Positions 23,563-32,018 of a stretch of 41,492 bases of DNA are shown here, piece after piece. Numbering within the stretch: the first letter of the stretch is position 1; the number at the start of each line of letters is the position of its first letter. The DNA comes from Streptosporangiaceae bacterium (GTDB taxonomy: Bacteria > Actinomycetota > Actinomycetes > Streptosporangiales > Streptosporangiaceae), in NCBI GenBank assembly GCA_025964715.1, contig JAOPYH010000036.1:1-41492 (forward strand), read 5' to 3'. The translations under genes were made by a program, and so were the position numbers. The notes beneath the pieces are model-generated. The model was not told the DNA's origin and did not search any database. It was given only the letters and a program-made list of their open reading frames with translations.

Positions 23563-25293
23563 TCAGCTGACGGCGCTCAGCGCGTCCACGATGCCGCTTC
23601 CGTAGAACCCGTTATCGGTCTTGCTGCCCTCACAGGTGTGGGTGGCCACGACCTTGTCGTAGGTGCCCTTGGAGTTGAGCACGTACCGGGTGTAGGTGTA
23701 GGCGCCCCGCGGCGGGCACGCCGTCGGGGTCGCGGTGGACCGGAGGTAGGACTCGGTGACCCGCGGGTCGAGGGTCAGCCCGCCGTGCGCCTTGTCCTTC
23801 TTGCCGTACTCGCTGATGATCAGCGCCGCGACACCGACCGCGTGCGGCGAGGCCATCGAGGTGCCCTGGATGGACTGGTAGTAGGCGCACCGGCCGGCCG
23901 CGCAGTTGCGGATGATGTACGGGACGTTTGGAGAGCCGTCGGGGTTCAGCTCGCCCCGTTCCCTGGCCAGGCGCTCGGGATAGGCGGCCCAGATGCCACG
24001 GTTGTGGTCGACCTTCTGGTCCGCGGTGTCGTACTTGTCGCCACCCGGCGCGGCGACGGCGATGTAGCCCTTGCCGTAGCTGGAGTAGTAGGCCTTGCGG
24101 GTGCTGATCCCGGTCGAGGAGACCGGGATGACGCCGTGGCCCTCGGACGGCATCGAGATGCAGCTCGGCGGCACCGTGCGCGTGTAGGGCGCATCGCCGG
24201 GCTTCGCGGGGAAGTCCGGGCTGCTGAGGTCCATGAAGGTCTTGGTGTAGTCCGCGGCCTCGTTGCCGGCGGCCGCGATCAGCGTCACGCCGTGGTCGCG
24301 CGCGTAGGTGAGCGCTCGCTGCGTGGCAGTGATGATGGTCCGCTGTTCGGCACGGTTCCCGGCCGAGTCGGCCGGGTTGTCCACGCAGTTGAACAGCCAC
24401 GGGTCGATGTAGAAGCTCATGTTCACCACGTCGATGCCATGGTCACCGGCGTAGGTGAGCGCGTCCACCGAAGGCTGCAGGAAGAAGAATCCCGAGTCCT
24501 GGCCGGCCCGCAGGTTCACCAGTGAGACGTTCGGCGCGACACCTGCCATGCCGAGCCCGTTGCGGGGCGAGGCGATGGTCGACGCCACGTGCGTGCCGTG
24601 GTCGTTGTCGTCCACGGTCGCCGGGTCCTTGCAGGAGGGCACCTCACACGGACCATCGACCTCCGCGCCGTTGGCGTCGACCGGGATGTCGGTGGTGAAG
24701 TTCCGGCTGAGCTTGCGGTCGAAGTTCGGCGCGATGTCCGGGTGGGAGGCGTCGATGCCGGTGTCGATGACGCCGACGAGCACGCGCTTGTCGCCGGGCT
24801 GCTTTTTGTAGGAGCCCTTGGACGTGGCGTGGATCTGCTTCATGTCCCACTGCAGGTTCGCGAGCGGCTCGTCGCCCTTCGCGGAGACGGCCTTCGCCGC
24901 CGCCTGAGCGCCCTTGGCGCCTTCGGTGCGGCCGGCCTTCTCCACGGCCGCGCGCTTGGCGGCGGACTGACCCGCGCTGGGGACCCGGCCGATGGACCGG
25001 TTGACAGCCGCGCCCGCGAGTGCCTGCTGCCGGTCGGCGTCGGCGGTGAACCGGGTGCTCGTCGAGCGCACCGTCGCCACGCCCACGGCGGTGTTCTCCG
25101 TGACGATCGTGCCGCCGGCGGCCTTCACCGCGGCACGTGCCTGGTCGAGCGAGACGCCTTCCTTGTAGAGGACCACGTACTCCGCAGCCTGGCCCGACGG
25201 GGCCTGCGGGCTCGCCGGGACCGCCTGTGCCGGTACCGCGACCGCTGCTGTGACCGCCAACAGGGCGGCAGCTGTGATGAGGGCGCGCCGCAT
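23563..25293 (-). CDS. Secreted subtilisin-family (S8) serine protease
   Basis: A 576-residue preproprotease. The signal peptide is at about 1-25 and an inhibitor I9-like propeptide at about 35-85 (EYVVLYKEGVSLDQARAAV). An Ala/Lys-rich linker precedes the S8 domain (about 150-570) with its catalytic Asp in VGVIDTGIDASHPDI, His in DNDHGTHVAST, the oxyanion Asn in AAAGNEA and Ser in GTSMASPHAVG. Several Cys pairs in inserts indicate folding outside the cell. The start is certain: AGGAGGT precedes ATG 25293, and an AT-rich promoter-like stretch covers about 25340-25390. It interrupts the usual neighbourhood of holB. Confidence 0.94.
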   Translation of the reverse strand: MRRALITAAALLAVTAAVAVPAQAVPASPQAPSGQAAEYVVLYKEGVSLDQARAAVKAAGGTIVTENTAVGVATVRSTSTRFTADADRQQALAGAAVNRSIGRVPSAGQSAAKRAAVEKAGRTEGAKGAQAAAKAVSAKGDEPLANLQWDMKQIHATSKGSYKKQPGDKRVLVGVIDTGIDASHPDIAPNFDRKLSRNFTTDIPVDANGAEVDGPCEVPSCKDPATVDDNDHGTHVASTIASPRNGLGMAGVAPNVSLVNLRAGQDSGFFFLQPSVDALTYAGDHGIDVVNMSFYIDPWLFNCVDNPADSAGNRAEQRTIITATQRALTYARDHGVTLIAAAGNEAADYTKTFMDLSSPDFPAKPGDAPYTRTVPPSCISMPSEGHGVIPVSSTGISTRKAYYSSYGKGYIAVAAPGGDKYDTADQKVDHNRGIWAAYPERLARERGELNPDGSPNVPYIIRNCAAGRCAYYQSIQGTSMASPHAVGVAALIISEYGKKDKAHGGLTLDPRVTESYLRSTATPTACPPRGAYTYTRYVLNSKGTYDKVVATHTCEGSKTDNGFYGSGIVDALSAVS

Positions 25294-25463
25294 GCACACC
25301 TCCTGGTAAGGGGGGAGAATGCCCTGAATGGGCACTAACCAGGGGATGTTACATATGTGCCGGTTGCGGGTTATGTAGTCGATGTATAACGAAATGACGG
25401 CTGTTCTGGTTGAACGCCGCAATTGTCACTATGCCTGGCGATATGCGCACGCACAGTGAGAAT

Positions 25464-26630
25464 TCAGTGGGGCCGCAACGCCATGGCCATCGCCTCGACC
25501 GCCAGCAACGGGTTGACGTTGGCATCGAGCCGCTCACGGCACTGGATGATGGCCTCGAGCCGCCGGAGGGTCGCCTCCGGCGTCGCCTTGGTCGCCATCC
25601 CCTGGAGCTCCGGAGCGCGGTCGGCGTTGACGAGCTCGACGTCCGAGCCGAGCTGGACCACGAGCACGTCGCGGTAGTAAGACGCGAGGTCGAGTAGCGC
25701 CCGGTCGAGTGCGTCGCGCTTCACCCTGGTGGCCCGGGACTTCTGCCGGTCCTCCAGATCCTTGAGCGCTCCCGCCGTGCCACGCGGCATCCGGCCTCTG
25801 GCGCTCTCGCCCAGTGCCTGCCGCATGGCCGAGGTCTCGGACTCGTTGAGCTCCTCCGCCATGGCCTTCGCCTCAGCCTCGGCCGCCGAGACCAGCGCGG
25901 AGGCCGCTTCGACCGCCTGCCCGAGGCCGGTCAGCCGGGACGGCACCGAAAGCACATGACCTCGGCGCCGGCGGGCCTCCGGATCGGTGGCGAGCCGCCT
26001 CGCCCGGCCGATGTGCCCCTGGGCCGCCCGGGCCGCATCGGCCGCGAGGTCCGCGTCGATCCCGTCCCGCAGGCTCAGCGCCTGCGCGACGGCCCCGGCG
26101 GGCGGCGTGCGCAAGGTCACCAGGCGGCAGCGCGAACGGATCGTGCGTACGAGATCATCCGGGGACGGTGCGCACAGCAGCCAAACCGTCCGCGGCGGAG
26201 GCTCTTCGATCGCCTTGAGAAGCGCGTTCGCGGCGGCCTCGGTGGCCCGGTCGGCGTCCTCGAACAGCACGATCTGCCACCGCCGCCGGGTCGGCGTCGA
26301 CGCGGCCCGGAGCACCAGCTCGCGGGTCTCGCGGACGCTGTAGGACAGTCCTGACGGCCGCACGACCTCGAGGTCGGCATGCGTGCTCTGAAGCACCTGA
26401 TGGCAGCCGGCGCAGTGACCGCAACCAGGGGTGGCGTCGGTGCACTGCAACGCGGCGGCGAACGCTCGCGCGGCGACCGAACGTCCCGATCCGGGTGGGC
26501 CGGTGAACAGCCAGGCATGGGTCATCCCGGCGCCGCGCTCGCCACTGAGCGCGGCCCTGGCCGCGTCGACCGCCGAGCGCAGCTGCGCGACGACCTGCTG
26601 CTGGCCCACCAAGTCGTCGTACACCGTCAT
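25464..26630 (-). CDS. holB: DNA polymerase III delta prime subunit
   Basis: A 388-residue clamp-loader AAA+ subunit. Walker A is FTGPPGSGRS, the zinc module CGHCAGCHQV, Walker B-like IVLFEDADR, the sensor region ANALLKAIEEPPPRTVWLL, and the SRC-type arginine motif RTIRSRCRLV. The C-terminal helical part (about 215-388) has many acidic and Ala-rich helices (AEAEAKAMAEELNESE). Delta prime helps load the sliding clamp at the replication fork. It follows the transporter-Tmk fusion by 51 bp; a small GC hairpin (26653-26669) lies in that gap. The position after tmk is conserved in actinobacteria. Confidence 0.93.
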   Translation of the reverse strand: MTVYDDLVGQQQVVAQLRSAVDAARAALSGERGAGMTHAWLFTGPPGSGRSVAARAFAAALQCTDATPGCGHCAGCHQVLQSTHADLEVVRPSGLSYSVRETRELVLRAASTPTRRRWQIVLFEDADRATEAAANALLKAIEEPPPRTVWLLCAPSPDDLVRTIRSRCRLVTLRTPPAGAVAQALSLRDGIDADLAADAARAAQGHIGRARRLATDPEARRRRGHVLSVPSRLTGLGQAVEAASALVSAAEAEAKAMAEELNESETSAMRQALGESARGRMPRGTAGALKDLEDRQKSRATRVKRDALDRALLDLASYYRDVLVVQLGSDVELVNADRAPELQGMATKATPEATLRRLEAIIQCRERLDANVNPLLAVEAMAMALRPH

Positions 26631-26681
26631 GCAGTCATCGTAGGTGCGAGCCGCCGCGCGAAGCGCGGCAGTGGGCAGGAA

Positions 26682-28715
26682 CTACGCGTCCGTGATGGCG
26701 GGGAAGGTGCTCGTGACGTCTTCAGTGCCGGCCGGGATGGGATCGGGGAGGATCTCGCGGATCCGGTCCTGGATCTCCCGGGTGATCGCGGGCTGCGGCC
26801 GGCCGGCGTCGATGACCAGATAGCGGTGCGGCTCTGCCTCGGCGAGCGTGCGGAAGCCACGGCGGACCCGCTGGTGGAACTCCTGTGGCTCGGACTCGAT
26901 GCGGTCGGCCGGTGAGGCGAACCGGCCCAGCCCGACCTCCGGCGGCACATCCAGGACGACGGTCAGGTCGGGCACCAGCCCACCGGTGGCCCACGTGTTG
27001 ACCTCAGCGATCTCGTCGACCGGGAGATCCCGGCCGTACCCCTGGTAGGCCAGGGACGAGTCCACATAGCGGTCGGTGATGACGATGGCGCCGCGCCGCA
27101 GGGCCGGCTGGATCACCGTCGCGACGTGGTTGGCGCGGTCGGCCGCATAGAGCAGCGTCTCGGCTCGGGGCGACAGGCCGGTGGTCTCCTTGTCCAGCAG
27201 GATGGCGCGCAGCCGCATGCCGACCTTGGTGGCCCCGGGCTCCTGGGTCGTGACGACGTCATAGCCGTGGTCACGCAGCCAGATGGCCACGAGCCTGGCC
27301 TGCGTGGTCTTGCCGGCGCCCTCGCCACCCTCGAACGCGATGAGCATGCCCCGCCCCGTCACCGTCTCGCGCTCGACGTACGGCACGCCCTTCAGCGCCG
27401 CGAGGAGATCCCGGCCCAGCGGGATGCCGCGGCGGTCGTCCATCTGCCGGTAGGCGACCACACCGAAGATCACCGCGAGGAGCGCGGCGACGAGCAGCAC
27501 CGCGTTGGTGCCGTCGAACCGGTAGGTCACGTGGCCCAGCCTCAGCTGATGCGCGCCGATCAGCCCTGCGGCGAGCGGCACCACCGCCAGCACCAGCAGC
27601 AGGACCACCCGGACGAGCGACTGCAGGAACCCGAAGGTACGGCCGCGCAGGTCGTCCTCGACCTCCAGCCCGACGAGGGTGTAGCCGGTCACCCAGGCGA
27701 CCCCGGCACTCGCGCCGAGGAAGGTCGTCAGGAAGACCACGACGACCAGGTTGGGGATCATGGCGACGAACACCAGCGTGAGCCCGGCCGTGATGATGGC
27801 CAGGCCGAAGAGCCGGCGGCGGCTGAGATGCCGGAGCATCCGCGGCCCCAGGAACATGCCGAAGGCCAGTCCCAGGAACACCGCCGCGAACACCGCGCCA
27901 TAGGCGGCGTCGCCACCCTTGAGGGCCGCGACGTAGACCTTGGCGATGCCGATCACCGCGCCGCCGGCCGCGAAGGCGCCGACGATGCCGACGATCAATC
28001 CGCGTACGACAGGGGTCGAGCCGGCGAAGCGCCAGCCTTCGACGATCTGCTTGAGCACCGAGGGGACGGAGTAGTGCTGGTCGGCCCGCGATGGGATCTC
28101 GCGGAGCGTGAAGATCGTGATGGCCGAGACCAGGAACGTGACCGCGTTGATGTAGAGCGCCAGGTCCGCCTGGTGGCTCTTGTCGAAGAACCCCCGCGAG
28201 ATCAGTGCCAGCACCGAGAACAGTCCCGCGGCCACGGGCGCGGAGCCGTAGGTCGTCATCAGGCTGAGCTGGTTGGCCTGCTCCAACCGGTCCTTGGGGA
28301 CCAGATTGGGGACCGTGGCCTCCTTGGCCGGGATCCAGAACAGCGTCACGCACTCGACCAGGAACGTGGCGATGAACAACCAGTCCAGCCGGCCGACGAG
28401 CGGGATGGACAGGAACAGCGCGAACCGGAGCACGTCGGCGATGACCATCGTCAGCCGCCGGTCGAGCCGGTCGGCCAGGGCACCGCCCACCGGCCCGAGG
28501 ATCACCGCCGGCAGCATCTTGACGATGAGGACGCCGCCGACGGCATAGGACTGCGCCTGGAAGCTCGAGCTGGCGGCGATGGTGCTGGCCAGTGCGGTCA
28601 GCGCCAGGATGCTCAGCCAGTCACCCAGGCTGGACAGCGACAACGCGATCCAGAGGCGCCGGAAGGGCTTGATCGACAAGACCCCGCGCCGTTCGGCCAC
28701 GCCCGTTCTGCTCAT
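26682..28715 (-). CDS. tmk: MFS transporter - thymidylate kinase fusion
   Basis: A 677-residue two-part protein. Residues 1 to about 430 form an MFS-type transporter with about 12 helices (RRLWIALSLSSLGDWLS; GPVGGALADRLDRRLTMV). Residues 457-677 are a complete thymidylate kinase: P-loop AFEGGEGAGKTT, the TTQEPGATKVG segment, VITDRYVDSSLAYQG, and the LID region near RFASPADRIE. The kinase turns dTMP into dTDP for DNA synthesis. The join is in frame without a stop. An internal ATG at 27347 with GGGGCGGGG just before it could also yield free kinase. The same fusion is, to my knowledge, annotated in Streptomyces. It is placed 28 bp after topA. Confidence 0.9.
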   Translation of the reverse strand: MSRTGVAERRGVLSIKPFRRLWIALSLSSLGDWLSILALTALASTIAASSSFQAQSYAVGGVLIVKMLPAVILGPVGGALADRLDRRLTMVIADVLRFALFLSIPLVGRLDWLFIATFLVECVTLFWIPAKEATVPNLVPKDRLEQANQLSLMTTYGSAPVAAGLFSVLALISRGFFDKSHQADLALYINAVTFLVSAITIFTLREIPSRADQHYSVPSVLKQIVEGWRFAGSTPVVRGLIVGIVGAFAAGGAVIGIAKVYVAALKGGDAAYGAVFAAVFLGLAFGMFLGPRMLRHLSRRRLFGLAIITAGLTLVFVAMIPNLVVVVFLTTFLGASAGVAWVTGYTLVGLEVEDDLRGRTFGFLQSLVRVVLLLVLAVVPLAAGLIGAHQLRLGHVTYRFDGTNAVLLVAALLAVIFGVVAYRQMDDRRGIPLGRDLLAALKGVPYVERETVTGRGMLIAFEGGEGAGKTTQARLVAIWLRDHGYDVVTTQEPGATKVGMRLRAILLDKETTGLSPRAETLLYAADRANHVATVIQPALRRGAIVITDRYVDSSLAYQGYGRDLPVDEIAEVNTWATGGLVPDLTVVLDVPPEVGLGRFASPADRIESEPQEFHQRVRRGFRTLAEAEPHRYLVIDAGRPQPAITREIQDRIREILPDPIPAGTEDVTSTFPAITDA

Positions 28716-28743
28716 GCTTGTCAGCGTATCGGCGCGACTGTCC

Positions 28744-31443
28744 TCAGGAGCGCGACTTGGCCGTACGGCGCTTCGTCGTGGTCTTCCCGCCACCTGCCGC
28801 CACCTTTTCGCGACGCTCGGCAAGCAGTTCGGCCGCCCGCTGGATGGTGATCGACTCCACCTCGTCGCCCTTGCGCAGGCTCGCGTTCGTCTCCCCGTCG
28901 GTGACGTAGGGGCCGAACCGGCCCTCCTTCACCACCACCGGGCTGCCGCTGACCGGGTCGGTGCCGAGCTCACGCAGCGGCGGAGCGGCCGCCGCGCGGC
29001 CTCGCCCGCGCTGCTTGGGCTGCGCGAACAGCTCCTTGGCCTGCTCCAGCGTGATCGTGAAGAGCTCCTCCTCATTCTGCAGGGAGCGGCTGTCGGTCCC
29101 CTTCTTCACGTACGGCCCGTATCGCCCGTTCTGGGCGGTGACCTGCTCGCCATCGAGCTCACCGAGCACGCGGGGCAGCGAGAGAAGCTTGAGCGCGTCC
29201 TCGAGGGTGACCGTCTCCAGCGACATGGTCTTGAACAGCGACGCGGTCCGCGGCTTGGCCACGGCCTTCTTCGTGCGCTTCTTCGCCGTCTCGGCGGGCT
29301 CCTCCGGCTCCGGGAGGATCTCCGTGACGTACGGGCCGAACCGGCCGGCCTTGGCGACGATCAAGTGGCCGGTCTCCGGGTCCTTGCCGAGCTCCCGGTC
29401 GCCGGTCATCATCTTGAAGAGCTCTTCGGCCTTGGCCGCGTCGAGCTCGTCCGGCGCGAGGTCCTCGGGGATGTTGACCCGCTCGCCGTCACGGTCGAGG
29501 TAGGGGCCATAGCGCCCGACCCGGACCATGATGTCGCTGTCCTTGACCGGGAAGGAGCTGACGCCCTTGGCGTCGATCTCCCCGAGGTCGCTGACGAGCT
29601 CCTTCAGTCCCTCGTCGCCGTCGTCACCGAAGTAGAACCGGCGCAGCCACGGGACCCGCTCGGTCTCGCCCCGCGCGATCGCGTCGAGGCAGTCCTCCAT
29701 CCGGGCGGTGAAGTCGTAGTCGACGAGGTTGCCGAAGTGCCTCTCCATGAGCTGGACCACGGCGAACGCCAGGAAGGACGGCACCAGGGCGGTGCCCTTC
29801 TTGAAGACGTAGCCCCGGTCGAGGATGGTGCCGATGATCGAGGCGTACGTGGAGGGCCGCCCGATCTCGCGATCCTCCAGCTCCTTGACCAGGCTCGCCT
29901 CGGTGTACCGCGCCGGCGGCCGGGTGGCGTGGCCCTCGGCGTCGATGCCGAGGGCGGTGACCGTGTCGTCCTCGGCCAGCTTCGGCAGCCGGCGCTCCCT
30001 GTCGTCCCGGTCGGCGTCGGGGTCGTCGAGTCCCTCGACATAGGCCTTCAGGAAGCCGTAGAAAGTGATGATCTTGCCGGAGGCGCCGAACTCGGCCTGC
30101 TCACCGGCGGTGGAGGCACCCTGGATCCGTATTGAGACCGACTGCCCGGTGGCGTCCTTCATCTGGCTGGCGATCGTCCGCTTCCAGATCAGCTCGTACA
30201 GCCGGAACTGGTCTCCGGACAGGCCGGTCTCACCGGGCGTGCGGAAGCTCTCACCGGCGGGGCGGATCGCCTCGTGGGCCTCCTGCGCGTTCTTGACCTT
30301 GGTCTGGTAGACCCGCGGCCGCTCCGGGATGTACTCCGGGCCGTACAGGCCGGACGCCTGCGACCGTGCGGCCGCGACGGCCGTCTCCGACAGCGTCGTG
30401 CTGTCGGTTCGCATGTACGTGATGAAGCCGTTCTCGTACAGCTTCTGCGCCACCGACATCGTGTACTTCGCGGAGTAGCCGAGCTTGCGGCTGGCCTCCT
30501 GCTGAAGCGTGGTGGTGCGGAAGGGCGCGTACGGCCGGCGGGTGTAGGGCTTGCGCTCGATCGAGCTGACCGCGAACGGCCGGCCGGTCAGGCGGTCGGC
30601 GAGCCCGCGAGCCAGCTCCTCGTCCAGGTGCCGGACGTCACTCTGCAGGATCCCCTGGGGGGTGAAGTCACGGCCCTGGGCGACCCGCTTGCCGTCGATC
30701 GACACCAGCCGCGCCAGGAAGTCGCGCGGCTCATCACTCGCGTCGGCGTTGACAGGCGCCTGGAACTCGGCCCGGATGTCCCAGTAGCCGGCGGAGACGA
30801 ACGCGATGCGCTCCCGCTCCCGCTCCACGACCAGCCTGGTCGCGACCGACTGCACCCGGCCGGCCGACAGCCTGGGCATGACCTTCTTCCACAGGACCGG
30901 GCTGACCTCGTAGCCGTACAGCCGGTCCAGGATCCGCCGGGTCTCCTGAGCGTCCACGAGACGCAGGTTCAGCTCGCGCGGGTTCTCGGCCGCGGCTCGG
31001 ATGGCGTCGCGGGTGATCTCGTGGAAGACCATGCGCTTCACCGGCACCTTGGGCCGCAGGACCTCGCGCAGATGCCAGGCGATCGCCTCGCCCTCGCGGT
31101 CCTCGTCCGTCGCCAGGAACAGCTCGTCGGCGTCTTGGAGCAGCTTCTTCAGCTTGGCGACCTGCTGCTTCTTGTCCGCGTTGACGACGTACAGCGGCTC
31201 GAAGTCATGGTCGACGTCGACACCGAGCTTGGCCCAGGGCTGGCCCTTGTACTTCGCCGGGATGTCCGCCGCCCTCGACGGCAGGTCACGGATGTGGCCG
31301 ATGCTGGACTCGACGACGTAGTTGCCGCCCAGGTATCCCGCGATCGTCTTCGCCTTCGCTGGCGACTCGACGATCACCAGCCGTGTGCCGGTGGCGCCAG
31401 ATCCCCCCTGGCTGCCCTTCGCTGTGCCGTTCTTGGCTGGCAC
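28744..31443 (-). CDS. topA: DNA topoisomerase I
   Basis: A 899-residue type IA topoisomerase. The TOPRIM domain (about 20-140) has VIVESPAKAKTI and the acidic DEDREGEA site. The core has VQSVATRLVVERE, and the active-site Tyr is in FITYMRTDST. Instead of zinc fingers the C-terminal half carries repeats with G(R/K)(F/Y)GPY(V/L) (four copies, about 650-880), and the protein ends in a basic tail (KTTTKRRTAKSRS). This C-terminal arrangement is typical of actinobacterial enzymes that relax negative supercoils processively. It starts with GTG 31443, with GAGGTTGGAG upstream, and heads the leftward replication cluster. Confidence 0.97.
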   Translation of the reverse strand: MPAKNGTAKGSQGGSGATGTRLVIVESPAKAKTIAGYLGGNYVVESSIGHIRDLPSRAADIPAKYKGQPWAKLGVDVDHDFEPLYVVNADKKQQVAKLKKLLQDADELFLATDEDREGEAIAWHLREVLRPKVPVKRMVFHEITRDAIRAAAENPRELNLRLVDAQETRRILDRLYGYEVSPVLWKKVMPRLSAGRVQSVATRLVVERERERIAFVSAGYWDIRAEFQAPVNADASDEPRDFLARLVSIDGKRVAQGRDFTPQGILQSDVRHLDEELARGLADRLTGRPFAVSSIERKPYTRRPYAPFRTTTLQQEASRKLGYSAKYTMSVAQKLYENGFITYMRTDSTTLSETAVAAARSQASGLYGPEYIPERPRVYQTKVKNAQEAHEAIRPAGESFRTPGETGLSGDQFRLYELIWKRTIASQMKDATGQSVSIRIQGASTAGEQAEFGASGKIITFYGFLKAYVEGLDDPDADRDDRERRLPKLAEDDTVTALGIDAEGHATRPPARYTEASLVKELEDREIGRPSTYASIIGTILDRGYVFKKGTALVPSFLAFAVVQLMERHFGNLVDYDFTARMEDCLDAIARGETERVPWLRRFYFGDDGDEGLKELVSDLGEIDAKGVSSFPVKDSDIMVRVGRYGPYLDRDGERVNIPEDLAPDELDAAKAEELFKMMTGDRELGKDPETGHLIVAKAGRFGPYVTEILPEPEEPAETAKKRTKKAVAKPRTASLFKTMSLETVTLEDALKLLSLPRVLGELDGEQVTAQNGRYGPYVKKGTDSRSLQNEEELFTITLEQAKELFAQPKQRGRGRAAAAPPLRELGTDPVSGSPVVVKEGRFGPYVTDGETNASLRKGDEVESITIQRAAELLAERREKVAAGGGKTTTKRRTAKSRS

Positions 31444-31658
31444 GGTGGCTCCAACCTCGCTGTCCTGTTTCTCGCTTCGGCTCTTACCGGGCCCTTCGGA
31501 TGCTGCGCGGGCCCCTAGACGTGATTGACGGTACCCTCGTGTCCGAGAGTTCCCGCCGCCGCAGACCTCCGACAGGATGACATGCCGCCGGGACCAGTGT
31601 GGAATAGGACCTTGCGGCAGACTCCCCCCATCGCCCGCCCCCCGTCATAATGTCGGTA

Positions 31659-31844
31659 ATGGCGGAGTACACCTATCTCATCCTGCGACTGCCGCGCGGA
31701 ACCTCGAGAGACGCCGCCCGGCGGCTGATGACTGAGCACGCGGAGTATGGCGGATGGGAACTCGACCGTCTCCGGCTGTACCCCGACGGTAGCCGCCGAA
31801 TCCAGCTAAGGCGAAAAGTCATCCGGCAAACTCGCACGTTTTGA
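31659..31844 (+). CDS. DUF5703 family small protein
   Basis: A 61-residue protein, MAEYTYLILRLPRGTSRDAARR followed by LMTEHAEYGGWELDRLRLYPDG and a basic end. The sequence matches the short actinobacterial DUF5703 family, function unknown, which sits divergent from topA in related genomes. ATG 31659 is preferred over ATG 31650. There is no Shine-Dalgarno sequence; a -10-like CATAAT at 31646-31651 ends seven bases before the ATG, which would fit a leaderless mRNA. The Arg-rich C terminus could contact nucleic acid, but nothing proves it. Confidence 0.82.
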   Translation: MAEYTYLILRLPRGTSRDAARRLMTEHAEYGGWELDRLRLYPDGSRRIQLRRKVIRQTRTF

Positions 31845-31950
31845 CCGATCTGTACACCCGTTGGGGCACTAGTGGTTGAAGTCTCAGTCACCTTGATCCA
31901 TTTGGCTTTCCGCGTTCGGCGGTAACCGGACGCTACTCGATGAAGACAAG

Positions 31951-31991
31951 GCTTTGCCCGCCCCGGGCCGCGCCCCCGGAGCGGGCAAAGC
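31951..31991. terminator. Bidirectional hairpin terminator
   Basis: A perfect 11-bp stem, GCTTTGCCCGC (31951-31961) with GCGGGCAAAGC (31981-31991), followed by GTCTTT, lies between the convergent DUF5703 and chaplin genes. Confidence 0.8.
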
Positions 31992-32018
31992 GTCTTTGGG
32001 CCGCCGGCCCGCCGCTAC

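Noticed and set aside
27126-28850. 574-codon open frame antisense to the transporter-Tmk gene
   Set aside because: The sense strand encodes clear MFS and kinase motifs. The antisense product is Glu/Arg/His-rich, as expected from reading GC-biased codons backwards.
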